The notes: generated by a model from the sequence alone, not told the origin. A DNA stretch of 64,000 nt from Bubalus kerabau (GCF_029407905.1 NC_073630.1:34693001-34757000), one strand, 5' to 3'; counted from the first letter of the stretch, positions 37,301 to 48,254 are shown. Program-made: numbers and translations.

Positions 37301-38480
37301 GCACGCAGGAGGAACAGACTCAACAGGCGGTGGAGGGGCTCCACCTGGAAAGAAGTCCTGTTCTCCTCTCAGCTGTCCCCACGTCCAACAACTTTAATCT
37401 TCTAGAAGTGGTGGCTTAAGGGACGGGACGTGTGAGAAAACAAGGAGTCGCTTTTCTCCATCAAATTGCACTTTCCCTCCCTCCTCGCTCCCCAAAGTAG
37501 CTTCCACACAAAAAGTCAAAGCCTCCACCCAAAAGTTCCCAAGAGGAAAACAAAAAAATCAAGTAAGGAACTGAGAATCACCTTGGGCAGGAACTACTCG
37601 TGGCCGGAACTTTTCGCCCTCGAGGATGAGGAGTTGAGGAGAGTCTTGCGGAGTTGGGAGGCGCGCGCACTGAAGGATGTGGGATCGACCGTCGGTCTAA
37701 AAGTCCACTCAGCTGGAAAGTACTGGGAAGCTGAACCGCCGATAAAAAGCACTAGCCAAGGCAGATAAAGAGCTGCAGGCAGTGAACCGGCGCCCTGATC
37801 ACTTTCTCCACTCTTTCAGGGCTCTGTTTCTCTTTCCTCTCGCAGACGTTTGCCAATCTCTCCGACACTCTCCAGGCGGCCAAATGAGTAAAAAACACCC
37901 CGCTTAACCGATCTCCCTCCACCGTTGACCACCCCTTCTTTGTAGGAACTTCTCCTCACCCCTGGAGCCCTCGGGGGCGCAAATCGGTCCCTGACCCCGC
38001 GCCTGCTCCGCGCCAAGCACACTTGGTCTCCGCGGGGTTGGAGCACCCGCGGAAGCGCTGCAAGCTGCGTGCGTTTTGTCAGCTAACCAACTTAGTTTTG
38101 GCACTCGGAGTTCTTTGCTGCCTCCACCCTCTTTTCTCTCCAGTGAATCACAGAACCGTACTTTCTGCTTCAGCTCCCCCAGGAAGAGGGGGAGGGGTAA
38201 AGTCGGTTTAGAGGTTCGATCTTGCCTTTTTCCCTTCCGGGAGGAGGATGGAAGAGGTAGGGGAGGCTTTGCCAGAGAGACAGTGCTGCTCGCTGCTTGA
38301 GCCCTGCGGGATCGTGGGCTACAGCTTCCCTGGGTCTCCAGGAGGACTGCCTTCCGTCCTTCTGAGAGGGGAAGACGGCTGCGGGAATGGGGAAGAGGGA
38401 AGCGGGCGCTTTTCCTCCAGGGTCTGCAGATCAACATCCCGCTCACCCATCCCGAATGCTGCGCCTGCAAACTTTTTCTA
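37000..38480 (-). promoter_or_regulatory. ARSJ: CpG-rich segment: ARSJ 5' UTR and promoter
   Basis: CpG dinucleotides are dense here, especially 37170-37310 and 37950-38060 (for example cccgcgcctgctccgcgcc), against a background almost free of CpG outside young repeats. The segment overlaps the first coding exon and extends upstream of it, the usual arrangement for a CpG-island promoter. No TATA box or CCAAT box on the minus strand could be assigned, so the start site is not fixed; somewhere in about 37600-38200 is a guess. No interspersed repeat was recognised inside it. Confidence 0.8.
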
Positions 38481-39084
38481 GCTTCTGGAGGGAGTGAGAA
38501 AGGAAGCGCAGGAGAAACAACAGAGTGCGCAGACACACTCTCTTTTCTGATTTTCCTTTACTAGCCTCCCCCTCCCCCAATTTTTCCTACTTCTTTTATC
38601 CCCGCCTCTCTCTCTCTCTCTCTTTTTTTTTTTCCCAAACAGTCGCGACTACAAGTTGAATTTCCTTTGGCTATTGCTGGCTTCCTGATTTTTGGCTATT
38701 GCTGACTTCCTGATTAGCGTCTCTCTACGTGAAGATACTGAAATCGCCTTCTTCTATCTCCCCAAACTTACCCACAGCTATCTCCAGCCAAGAACATGGA
38801 GAGGAAGAAGAGTTGCACGTTTCACCCCCAGGAACCACGAGGCCGGTCTGCACTCCTGCGGTAAAGAAACCACCATTTCCCATCTAGAAATTCGGGCAAC
38901 TCTGCCCCCTCCCTTTTTTTTAACTGTGGAGTAAAACAAAAGCTTGTCTTGATTGTGAAGATACGCCTGCTTTTACTAGAGTAGTGTTTTTAAAGCCCTG
39001 CTCCAAGACAGGAAGGGGGTTTATAGTATCTGATGGGGAGGCAATCAAGGCTAGGAGCCACTGAGACACACTTTCCCCCTCCCC
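38481..39084. other. Unassigned DNA upstream of the ARSJ CpG island
   Basis: It contains a (CT)n tract passing into a T run (38606-38633) and a 17-base imperfect tandem duplication, TTTGGCTATTGCTG.CTTCCTGATT, at 38666-38716. No repeat family was recognised. Confidence 0.5.
38606..38633. repeat. Polypyrimidine (CT)n(T)n tract
   Basis: About eight CT units are followed by 11 T, just upstream of the CpG-rich segment. Confidence 0.95.
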
Positions 39085-39150
39085 AAAGTTATTCAGCAGC
39101 TATTTATTGGGCACCTACTATGTGCTGGCACGTAAAATGTCAGATTCTCT
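39085..39150 (-). repeat. L2 3'-end scrap
   Basis: ATTCAGCAGCTATTTATTGGGCACCTACTATGTGCTGGCAC is the reversed L2 terminus. Confidence 0.65.
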
Positions 39151-39183
39151 TTGTTGCCTAGATATAAATCTAAGTTTTACTTA

Positions 39184-39268
39184 GCTATTTATTTTTATGT
39201 ATTTATTTACTTATTTATTTTATTGAAGTATAATTAGTTTACAGTATCATATTCCACCATGTTGCTGA
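39184..39268 (-). repeat. L1-like 3' fragment
   Basis: A TTTATTTATT-rich start is followed by TTGAAGTATAATTAGTTTACAGTATCATATT, as in reversed L1 3' ends. Confidence 0.5.
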
Positions 39269-39720
39269 AGTTCCTGTTAAGTTTCTAGGCGAAATGTGTA
39301 AAATGGAAACTTAGCACCTTTGAAACTTTCTGTGTGCTCCATGCAGGCAATTTTGCTAACACGTGTAGTCTTCCATTAGGCTGTTCTGTTCTCTGAGGCC
39401 ATTCTGGTTAGTCTGTGGAGAGGTGGGCAGTTTTAGAAGACTGCTTGGGAATGTGATCTTAGCAAGTCTGTGAGTTAAATCACCAAATATGTAATGAGAG
39501 AACTGAGTATTGGGAGACTGAAAGCACTGTGAGGTAATGCTCCCAGCTCTGTGGCCTAATCAGGTGCTTCAGTAGAAAAGAGACAAATGAACATTCAGAT
39601 CAATCCACTACTTTTGGTTGGGGAGAGTCAGTGATATAACACAAGGAGTGTCTGTGTTGCTACTGCAAGAGGGAGGGCTATTTTCAGTTCAGATTTCAAG
39701 CAAGAATAAAAAAATAAATG
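39269..39720. other. Unassigned upstream DNA
   Basis: No gene or repeat was recognised. Confidence 0.45.
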
Positions 39721-40183
39721 TTCAATTCAGTTCAGTCGCTCAGTCGTGTCTGACTCTTTGCGACCCCATGAACTGCAGCACACCAGGCCTCCCTGTCCAT
39801 CACCAACTCCTGGAGCCTACCCAAACTTATGTCCATTGAGTTGGTGATGCCATCCAGCCATCTCATCCTCTGTCATCCCCTTCTCCTCCTGTCCTCAATC
39901 TTTCCCAGCATCGAGGTCTTTTCAAATGAATCAGCTCTTCGCATCAGGTGGCCAAAGTATTGGAGTTTCAGCTTCAACGTCAGTCCTTCCATGAATACCC
40001 AGGATTATATCCTTTAGGATGGACAGGTTGGATCTCCTTGCAGTCCAAGGGACTCTCAAGAGTCTTCTCCAACACCACAGTTCAAAAGCATCAATTCTTT
40101 GGCACTCAGCTTTCTTTATCGTCCAACTCTCACATCCATACGTGACCACTAGAAAAACCATAGCTTGGACTAGACAGACCTTT
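39721..40183 (-). mobile_element. BovB 3' end
   Basis: An (AACTG)n-type tail is followed by reversed BovB sequence up to the AAGGTCTGTCTAGTCCAAGC position. It is more diverged than the others, so probably older. No clean TSD was seen. Confidence 0.93.
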
Positions 40184-40227
40184 AACCAAATACCATGTAC
40201 TAACCATAGTACTCTGTGTACTAATAA

Positions 40228-40250
40228 ACACACACACACACACACACACA
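40228..40250. repeat. (CA)n microsatellite
   Basis: About 11 CA units, uninterrupted. Confidence 0.98.
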
Positions 40251-40404
40251 TGCTCTAAATATTTATATAGTGTTTTACACTGTTTACCTCCTCTCCTTCT
40301 CCACCAACCTTATAAGGAATTTACCCATTCAACAAATATCTGAGGAGTTGGGCCAGTGCCACAGGCTGGAAACAATGGTAAACTATGTCTGGCATAGCTT
40401 TTGT

Positions 40405-40616
40405 TCTGAAAAGTGTTAGTCAGTCATGTCTGACTCTTTGCAGCCCCATGGACTGTAGCACACCAGGCTCCTCTGTCGGTGGAATTCTCCAGTCAAGAAT
40501 ACTGGAGTGGGTAACCATTCACTTCTCCGGGGATATTCCCAACCCAGGGATCAAACCCAGGTCTTCTGCATTTACAGGCAGATTCTTTGCCGTCTGAGTC
40601 ACCAGGGAAGCCCCAT
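40405..40616 (-). repeat. Bov-tA SINE
   Basis: Full reversed Bov-tA, ending at the CACCAGGGAAGCCCC head. Confidence 0.9.
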
Positions 40617-40682
40617 GTGAAAGTGTTAGACACTCCTATCTGACTCTTTGCAACCCTTTGGACTGAACTGCAGCCCACCAGG
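40617..40682 (-). repeat. Bov-tA 3' fragment
   Basis: GTGAAAGTGTTAGACACTCC..CTGACTCTTTGCAACCC..CAGCCCACCAGGC is the tail end of a second reversed SINE, abutting the first. Confidence 0.75.
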
Positions 40683-40692
40683 CCTCTGCTCT

Positions 40693-41451
40693 CAGTTCAG
40701 TTCAGTTGCTCAGTCGTGTCCAATTCTTTGTGACCCCATGAATCACAGCACGCCAGGCCTCCCTGTCCATCACCAACTCCCAGAGTTCACTCAGACTCAC
40801 ATCCATCGAGTCAGTGATGCCATCCAGCCATCTCATCCTCTGTCGTTCCCTTCTCCTCCTGCCCCCAGTCCCTCCCAGCATCAGGGTCTTTTCCAATGAG
40901 TCAACTCTTCACATGAGGTGGCCAAAGTACTGGAGTTTCAGCTTTAGCATCATTCCTTCCAAAGAAATCCCAGGGCTGATCTCCTTCAGAATGGACTGGT
41001 TGGATCTCCTTGCAGTCCAAGGGACTCTCAAGAGTCTTCTCCAACACCACAGTTCAAAAGCATCAATTCTTCGGCGCTCAGCCTTCTTCACAGTCCAACT
41101 CTCACATCCATACATGACCACAGGAAAAACCATAGCCTTGACTAGACGGACCTTTGTTGGCAAAGTAATGTCTCTGCTTTTGAATATGTTATCTAGGTTG
41201 GTCATAACTTTCCTTCCAAGGAGTAAGCGTCTTTTAATTTCATGGCTGCAGTCACCATCTGAAGTGATTTTGGAGCCCCCCAAAATAAAGTCTGACACTG
41301 TTTCCCCATCTATTTCCCATGAAGTGATGGGACCAGATGCCATGATCTTCGTTTTCTGAATGTTGAGCTTTAAGCCAACTTTTTCACTCCCCACTTTCAT
41401 TTTCATCGAGAGGCTTTTGAGTTCCTCTTCACTTTCTGCCATAAGGGTGGT
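40693..41451 (-). mobile_element. BovB 3' end
   Basis: It is framed by a 12-base TSD with one mismatch, GGCCTCTGCTCT at 40681-40692 and GGCCTCAGCTCT at 41452-41463. The RT C-terminal frame is open for 177 codons (41442 to 40909). A six-base loss removes the usual ETVETV duplication near 41300. Confidence 0.96.
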
Positions 41452-41640
41452 GGCCTCAGCTCTAGTGGAACTTAAATTGTGGTGGGGAAGAAATATACTG
41501 ATAAACTAATCATCACCAAACTCTAATACCTATTATTCTGTGGTGTTCTGTAAAACTATTCAGATAAGTATTCAAAAGTGAAGAAACAATTCAAAGAAAT
41601 TTTAAAAGAAAGAAAGCTGTCCTAGACTGCATGTGGTTAG

Positions 41641-42489
41641 TGAGTGGGGTGGTACAAGAAATGACCTTCAAATTGAAGGCGATGTTATTTTGCTTGTTGT
41701 CGCCTTTATGCAGGAAATTTAGACTTAGAAATCTGTCTGACTTCAAGACCCATGTTTTTCAAAAGATATTCTCCCCATAAGTCGCTTTAAGATGTTTTCC
41801 AGCCACACAGGACAGAACACAGCTGCTAGAGTTGGAGAATTCCAATTCCCACACAAGGCATGCAGACAATCTACACGTAGGAAAGGCAGAACTCAACCCT
41901 AAAAGAGCCACTTCTGGAATAAACAGGACTAACACAAAAGGAGAATAAGAACTGTTTAAAATTGGTAGTAAGAGCCAAGAAACAAGAATGGTCATGCCAT
42001 GGCAGACCAATTGAGATGTGACTTGAAGGGTAAAATCCATCAGCTGGGTGCCCTGCCCACAGTAGGGAAAAGGTAAGGGTTATACCCACATCCATAAGGA
42101 AGACTTGAGAATAAAATCAGAGGCAGTTTAATGGTCTAGCCTTTATTGTACCTCTACTGATATTTTAACTATATAAACTTCACATTTCTAATTATAGGAT
42201 TGGGTTTCATGCACTCTAAGCAACAGTTCTAACATCCTCATGAAATCCAAAGTTAAAGACCCCCAATAACTTCTACTTCTTTTCTGAGCTGGTATTTTGG
42301 TGTTCAGGCATCAGCTTCCCTATGGAATCACATCTTAGGTTTATTTTGGCTTGGATGTGGTCACATTGCGAATATACTCCTCCAGTTATAGAATGATTAT
42401 ACAAAAACTAAAGGTATTATTTGGTTCAGTTTAAAAGATGAGAAAAGCAGGATTGCTTAGAGATGAAATTAGTGTGAACTGATTATTCA
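41641..42489. other. Unassigned upstream DNA
   Basis: No gene or repeat family was recognised. Confidence 0.45.
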
Positions 42490-42900
42490 TGCAAAACTTA
42501 ATCAGGAGGTGGGACTAAAGCTATGTCTTAAAGTATGATGGAAATTTGGGAAGGAAAGAGGAAGTTAAAGGAAGGACATTTCATGAAAAAGAAAAGAGAA
42601 TACCAATCGGCTGAGACACATTTGGACAGGAGGAGTTTGGGAAATAATGTTAGAAAGTTCAAGTGACACCAGATATTGAAGAGCTTTGAAAAGGTATGAA
42701 GGGCTGGAACTTGATTCCAGGGGCATCAGATGAGGTCCTTTAAATAGGACATAGCATGATAATATATTCTATTAAATCTTATTGAGGTTATTTCTGGGAT
42801 TTATAGAAATAGACTACAAATAAATTGCCTCAGTTGATAAGTTGGAAGAATTGTAGTTTCACCCTGAGAGTACCGAGTCTCTTGAAGATTTTTGTTTTAG
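42490..42900 (-). repeat. L2 LINE fragment, diverged
   Basis: Reversed L2 words in order: GGGACTAAAGCTATGTCTTAAAG, GAAGAGCTTTGAAAAGGTATGAAGGGCTGGAACTTGATTCC, GCATCAGATGAGG. Confidence 0.5.
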
Positions 42901-43062
42901 AGAAAGAGATGATGAAAAATATAGGAAAAGAAATCCCAGGATGTTTTTAGGGAGAGATTTTAGGGAGTAAAGACTAGAGTCATGCAACTGTCACGATGGG
43001 TAAAATTTCTACAGTAATATATTCCTTAGGATAAAGAACTATGCTATGGCTATGTCCTCTGA

Positions 43063-43234
43063 CATCATTTTCTCCTTCTGAGGAGGAAGATGAGATGGCT
43101 GCATGGCATCACTGATGCAATGGACATGAACTTGAACAAAATTCGGGAGATGGGGAGGGACAGACAGGCCTAGCATGCTGCAGTCTATGGGGTCACAAAG
43201 AGTTGGACATGACTGGGCGACTGAACAACAACAA
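43063..43234 (+). mobile_element. BovB 3' end, short and diverged
   Basis: It is framed by a 17-base TSD with one mismatch, ATGGCTATGTCCTCTGA at 43046-43062 and ATGGCTATGTCATCTGA at 43235-43251. The tail is (AAC)n rather than the (TGAAC)n pentamer, as expected of an older copy. Confidence 0.94.
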
Positions 43235-43251
43235 ATGGCTATGTCATCTGA

Positions 43252-43739
43252 TGGAAGAGAGCATTCCTTCAAAGTTTAGAAGGAGTAAGTAAATCAACTA
43301 AGAGGAACGCAAGGGACAAAGGAACAAGAGACACAGATATGACTTCATTTAATTGGATAATATTAATGGAAAAGTTTGCTGGCAGGGTACTGGGTAAACT
43401 GTCAGGGACCTCACTACCAGAGAGGGGGGCTCAGAATAAGGTACCACAGTGTGGCCTGGAGCTCCTCAGTGGCCATACCAAGGGTATTGGATGGTCAGGG
43501 GTGAAGGGTGGAATGAAGGAGTAGATGTGAGAAGCCTATCTGTAAATAGAGAAGCTAAGAAAGCCACAGATGAGCAGAAAAATGGGGAGTTGCACCAGGA
43601 TATCTTTGAAATATTTATATTGCTTCTCATCATAAATCTGACATTTTCTGTACCCTCCCCAGTGTGGATAGACAGAATTGCCCTAACTTGCAAACCACAT
43701 ACCCCTAAACAAGATTTTGTTGGTTTTGTCTTTGCCTAG
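43252..43739. other. Unassigned upstream DNA
   Basis: No gene or repeat was recognised. Confidence 0.45.
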
Positions 43740-43827
43740 CAGGGACGGGGGAGCCTGGTGGGCTGCCGTCTATGGGGTCGCACAGATTCGGACACGACTG
43801 AAGTGACTTAGCAGCAGCAGCAGCAGT
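43740..43827 (+). repeat. Bov-A2 SINE, 3' monomer
   Basis: It begins CAGGGACGGGGGAGCCTGG and ends with TGAAGTGACTTAGCAGCAGCAG; 5'-truncated. Confidence 0.9.
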
Positions 43828-43939
43828 AAGCAGCATGCCTGTTAACACTATTTTCTTTTTTTCTGTAGATTATTTATTTTCACCTAAACATGTACTCAGA
43901 TACTTAACAGATACAGCCAATTTTTAAATGCATTTTTAA

Positions 43940-46541
43940 AAGATGTGAGCAACCCCACGTCCAAAGAGTGGTGGCTGTGCGGGTGCAGGAGGGCTGAGAG
44001 GAGCTACTCCACGTTCAAGGTCAGGAGGGGCGGCCGTGAGGAGATACCCCTCATCCAAGGTAAGGAGCAGCGGCTGCACTTTGCTGGAGCAGCCGTGAAG
44101 AGATACCCCACGGCCAAGGTAAGAGAAACCCAAGTAAGACGGTAGGTGTTGCAAGAGGGCATCAGAGGGCAGACACACTGAAACCATAATCACAGAAAAC
44201 TAGTCAATCTAATCACATGGACCACAGCCTTATCTAACTCAATGAAACCAAGCCATGCCGTGTGGGGCCACCCAAGATGGATGGGTCATGGTGGAGAGGT
44301 CTGACAGAATATGGTCCACTGGAGAAGGGAATGGCAAACCACTTCAGTATTCTTGCCTTGAGAACCCCATGACCAGTATGAAAAGGCAAAATGATAGGAT
44401 ACTGAAGAAGGAACTCCCCAGGTCAGTAGGTGCCCAGTATGCTACTGGAGATCAGTGGAGAAATAACTCCAGAAAGAATGACGGGATGGAGCCAAAGCAA
44501 CAAGAATACCCAGCTGTGGATGTGACTGGTGATAGAAGCAAGGTCCGATGCTGTAAAGAGCAATATTGCATAGGAACCTGGAATGTCAGGTCCATGAATC
44601 AAGGCAAATTGGAAGTGGTCAAACGAGATGGCAAGAGTGAATGTCGACATTCTAGGAATCAGCGAACTGAAATGGACTGGGATGGGTGAATTTAACTCAG
44701 ATGACCATTATATCTACTACTGCGGGCAGGAATCCCTCAGAAGAAATGGAGTAGCCATCATGGTCAACAAAAGAGTCCAAAATGCAGTACTTGGATGCAA
44801 TCTCAAAAACGACAGAATGATCTCTGTTCGTTTCCAAGGCAAACCATTCAATATCACAGTAATCCAAGTCTATGCCCCAACCAGTAACGCTGAAGAAGCT
44901 GAAGTTCAGCGGTTCTATGAAGACACCCTTATGGCAGAAAGTGAAGAAGAGAAACTCAAAAGCCTCTTGATGAAAGTGAAAGTGGAGAGTGAAAAAGTTG
45001 GCTTAAAGCTCAACATTCAGAAAACGAAGATCATGGCATCCGGTCCCACCACTTCATGGGAAATAGATGGGGAAACAGTGGAAACAGTGTCAGATTTTAT
45101 TTTTCTGGGCTCCAAAATCACTACAGATGGTGACTGCAGCCATGAAATTAAAAGATGCTTACTCCTTGGAAGGAAAGTTATGACCAACCTAGATAGCATA
45201 TTCAAAAGCAGAGACATTACTTTGCCAACAAAGGTTTGTCTAGTCAAGGCTATGGTTTTTCCTGTGGTCATGTATGGATGTGAGAGTTGGACTGTGAAGA
45301 AGGCTGAGCGCCGAAGAATTGATGCTTTTGAACTGTGGTGTTGGAGAAGACTCTTGAGAGTCCCTTGGACTGCAAGGAGATCCAACCAGTCCATTCTGAA
45401 GATCAGCCCTGGGATTTCTTTGGAAGGAATGATGCTGAAACTGAAACTCCAGTACTTTGGCCACCTCATGCAAAGAGTTGACTCATTGGAAAAGACTCTG
45501 ATGCTGGGAGGGATTGGGGGCAGGAGGAGAAGGGGACAACAGAGGATGAGATGGCTGGGTGGCATCACTGACTCGATGGATGTGAGTCTGAGTGAACTCC
45601 AGGAGTTGGTGATGGACAGGGAGGCCTGGCGTGCTGCGATTCATGGGGTCGCAAAGAGTCGGACACGACTGAGTGACTGATCTGATCTGATCTGATCTGA
45701 TGAAGACCTACAAGACCTTTTAGAACTAACACCCCAAAACGATGTCCTTTTCATTATAGGGGACTGGAATGCAAAAGTAGGAAGTCAAGAAACACCTGGA
45801 GTAACAGGCAAATTTGGCCTTGGAATGCAGAATGAAGCAGGGCAAAGGCTAATAGAGTTTTGCCTAGAGAACGCACTGATCATAGCAAACACCCTCTTCC
45901 AACAACACAAGAGAAGACTCTACACATGAACATCACCAGATGGTCAACACCGAAATCAGATTGATTATATTCTTTGCAGGCAAAGATGGAGAAGCTCTAT
46001 ACAGTTAGCAAAAACAAGACTGGGAACTGACTGTGGCTCAGATCATGAACTCCTTGGTGCCAAATTCAGACTTCAACTGAAGAAAGTAGGGAAAACCACT
46101 AGACCATTCAGGTATGACCTAAATCAAATCCCTTATGCTTGTACAGTGGAAGTGAGAAATAGATTTAAGGGACTAGATCTGATAGACAGACTGCTTGATA
46201 AACTATGGACAGAGGTTCATGACATTGTACAGGAGACAGGGATCATGACCATCTCCATGGAAAAGAAATGCAAAAAAGCAAAATGGCTGTCTGAGGAGGC
46301 CTTACAAATACTGTGACAAGAGGAGAAGTGAAAAGCAAAGGAGGAAAGGAAAGATATACCCATTTGAATGCAGAGTTCCAAAGAATAGCAAGGAGAGATA
46401 AGAAAGCCTTCCTCAGTGATCAATGCAAAGAAATAGAGGAAAACAATAGAATGAGAAAGACTAGAGATCTCTTCAAGAAAATTAGAGATACCAAAGGAAC
46501 ATTTCGTGCAAAGATGGGCTCGATAAAGGACAGAAATGGTG
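43940..46541 (+). mobile_element. BovB LINE with complete 5' end, 3'-truncated (host of nested BovB)
   Basis: It starts with the BovB leader (about 43940-44150), which contains imperfect repeats around the words CCACGTCCAAAG, CCACGTTCAAGG, CTCATCCAAGG and CCACGGCCAAGG. The endonuclease region follows (44255-44917 and 45708 onwards, including GTWNVRSMNQGKLE). A second BovB interrupts it at 44925-45699. The element then continues to the N-terminal part of the RT region and stops abruptly near 46541, before any RT motif. A LINE with its 5' end present but its 3' end lost is the reverse of normal truncation and points to a later deletion. Stops and frameshifts accumulate after 45920. Confidence 0.95.
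44925..45699 (+). mobile_element. BovB 3' fragment nested inside BovB
   Basis: It is framed by an 8-base TSD, ATGAAGAC, at 44917-44924 and 45700-45707, taken from the host endonuclease region. It carries the RT C-terminal part from just after YADD to a (TGATC)n tail. Because it entered in frame and in the same direction, one open frame (44628-45680, 350 codons) joins host endonuclease residues to nested RT residues. The join is almost certainly accidental. Confidence 0.96.
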
Positions 46542-46854
46542 AATAGCTTACTAAAGCTTTTTTCTCATGTGTTTACCAACGTTGACAATGACAGAGCTTT
46601 AAAGTTTTAAAGTATTGATAACAAAGTAGGTTGAAAAATAAAACAAAGTTTTAGTCCAAAATCTATAAAGATAAACTCTGATAATCATCAAATAATATAT
46701 ATTTCAGAATAAACTAGATGAGACGTGTGGCATCCTTATAAAGAAAAGTATATATTTATATTAGAAGATGAAAAAAATAGAATATACGGTTTTGACTAAA
46801 CTTTCTTCTAAATGAAGGCTCAAATATTGTGAAGATAGTTAAAAGCCTGTAATC

Positions 46855-46960
46855 TGGAGCCATTCTGCCCATTTGCTAGCTAGTAAGTTACTTAACCTCT
46901 CTTTGCCTCATTTTTTCACATTTTTAAAATGGTAATTATAATAGTGCCTATTGAATATTG
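46855..46960 (-). repeat. MIR SINE, left part
   Basis: CTAGTAAGTTACTTAACCTCTCTTTGCCTCATTTTTTCAC then AAAATGGTAATTATAATAGTGCC, reversed MIR. The remainder appears to resume at 48255. Confidence 0.8.
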
Positions 46961-47277
46961 TGGCTTATTACTTAGCTGTTGCCAAATAATACTGTTTAAC
47001 AAACCACTCCAAAACTCAATGGTTAAAAGCAACAATAATTTACTCTTATAATCTGTGCATCAATTGGGCCATCTTTGCTCTAAGTGTTTCCTGGCCCTCC
47101 TGGTTCAGTGGGATAGAAACATGTTCTTCTTATGGCAATGAGTGGAGCACAAGGGACCAAGCTAAGTTGGACAAGCATATTTCTATACTCAGCTTATCTC
47201 TTTTCATCCTACTCACCAATGCAAATCTTATGACAAAGTCCAGAGTCAAGGGGTAGGAAATACATCCTTCCCAGAAT
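46961..47277. repeat. Ancient interspersed repeat, family unassigned
   Basis: ATTACTTAGCTGTTGCCAAATAA..AACAAACCACTCCAAAACTCAATGGTTAAAAGCAACAA is wording common to an old mammalian repeat, but I cannot name the family safely. Confidence 0.45.
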
Positions 47278-48196
47278 TCAGTTCACTTCAGTTCAGTTGC
47301 TCAGTCATATCCAACTCTTTGCAACCCCATGAATTGCAGCATGCCAGGCCTCCCTGTCCATCACCAACTCTCGGAGTTCACCAAAACTCATGTCCATCGA
47401 GTTGGTGATGCCATCCAGCCATTTCATCCTCTGTCGTCCCCTTCTCCTCCTGTTTTCTGGATGTTGAGCTTTAAGACAACTTTTTCACTCTCCTCTTTCA
47501 CTTTCATCAAGAGGCTTTTTATTTCCTCTTCATTTTCTGCCATAAGGGTAGTGTCATCTGCATATCTGAGGTTATTGATATTTCTTCTGGCAATCTTGAT
47601 TCCAGCTCGTGCTTCTTCCAGCCCAGCGTTTCTCATGATGTACTCTGCATAGAAGTTAAATAAGCAGGGTGACAATATACAGCCTTGATGTACTCCTTTT
47701 CCTATTTGGAACCAGTCTGTTGTTCCATGTCCAGTTCTAACTGTTGCTTCCTGAACCGCATATAAGTTTCTCAAGAGGCAGGTCAGGTGGTCTGGTATTC
47801 CCATCTCTTTCAAAATTTTCCACAGTTTATTGTGATCCACACAGTCAAAGGCTTTGGCATAGTCAATAAAGCAAAAATAGATGGTTTTCTGGAACTCTCT
47901 TGCTTTTTCGATGATCCAGCAGATGTTGGCAATTTGACCTCTGGTTCCTCTGCCTTTTCTAAAACCAGCTTGAACATCTGGCAGTTCACAGTTCACGTAT
48001 TGCTGAAGCCTGGCTTGGAGAATTTTGAGTATTACTTTGCCAGCGTGTGAGATGAGTGCATTTGTGCGGTAGTATGAACATTCTTTGGCATTGCCTTTCT
48101 TTGGGATTGGAAAAAAACTGACCTTTTCCAGTCCTGTGGCCAACTGCTGAGTTTTCCAAATTTGCTGGCATATTGAGTGCAGAACTTTCACAGCAT
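47278..48196 (-). mobile_element. BovB LINE, 5'-truncated with internal deletion
   Basis: The 3' end (47278-47454) joins directly to the region just downstream of YADD (47455 on). About 500-600 bases of RT C-terminal sequence are missing compared with the other copies. From 48266 down to 47424 the frame is open for 280 codons and includes FIDYAKAFD and YADD. Confidence 0.93.
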
Positions 48197-48254
48197 TAGG
48201 CCATGACAAAGCTGTGGATGATATAGTAAGAGTTGAAGAAATAGGGCCAATAAT

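Larger units (their letters stand above)
40319..41640 (-). repeat. L2 LINE fragment, split by SINE and BovB
   Basis: The left piece (40319-40404) has the reversed L2 terminus (CATTCAACAAATATCTGAGGAG..GTGCCACAGGCTGG). The right piece (41464-41640) continues with AGTGGAACTTAAATTGTGGTGGGGAAG. The pieces are collinear once the inserts are removed. Confidence 0.55.

Noticed and set aside
37020..37304. A second upstream start at 37304 overlapping ARSJ
   Set aside because: The codon on the minus strand is GTG, not ATG; only the one at 37300 is a true ATG.
37000..37419. 139-codon plus-strand frame antisense to ARSJ exon 1
   Set aside because: It is a shadow of the GC-rich ARSJ coding exon and its 5' UTR, with no independent evidence.
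37904..38536. 210-codon minus-strand frame upstream of ARSJ
   Set aside because: It begins at a GTG, has low-complexity Ser/Pro/Arg content expected of GC-rich DNA, and lies in the CpG-rich 5' region. No domain was recognised.
46541..48196. Plus-strand BovB head and minus-strand BovB tail as one twin-primed insertion
   Set aside because: A MIR half and another old repeat lie between them, and the minus copy sits within the MIR gap, so they are better explained as independent insertions.
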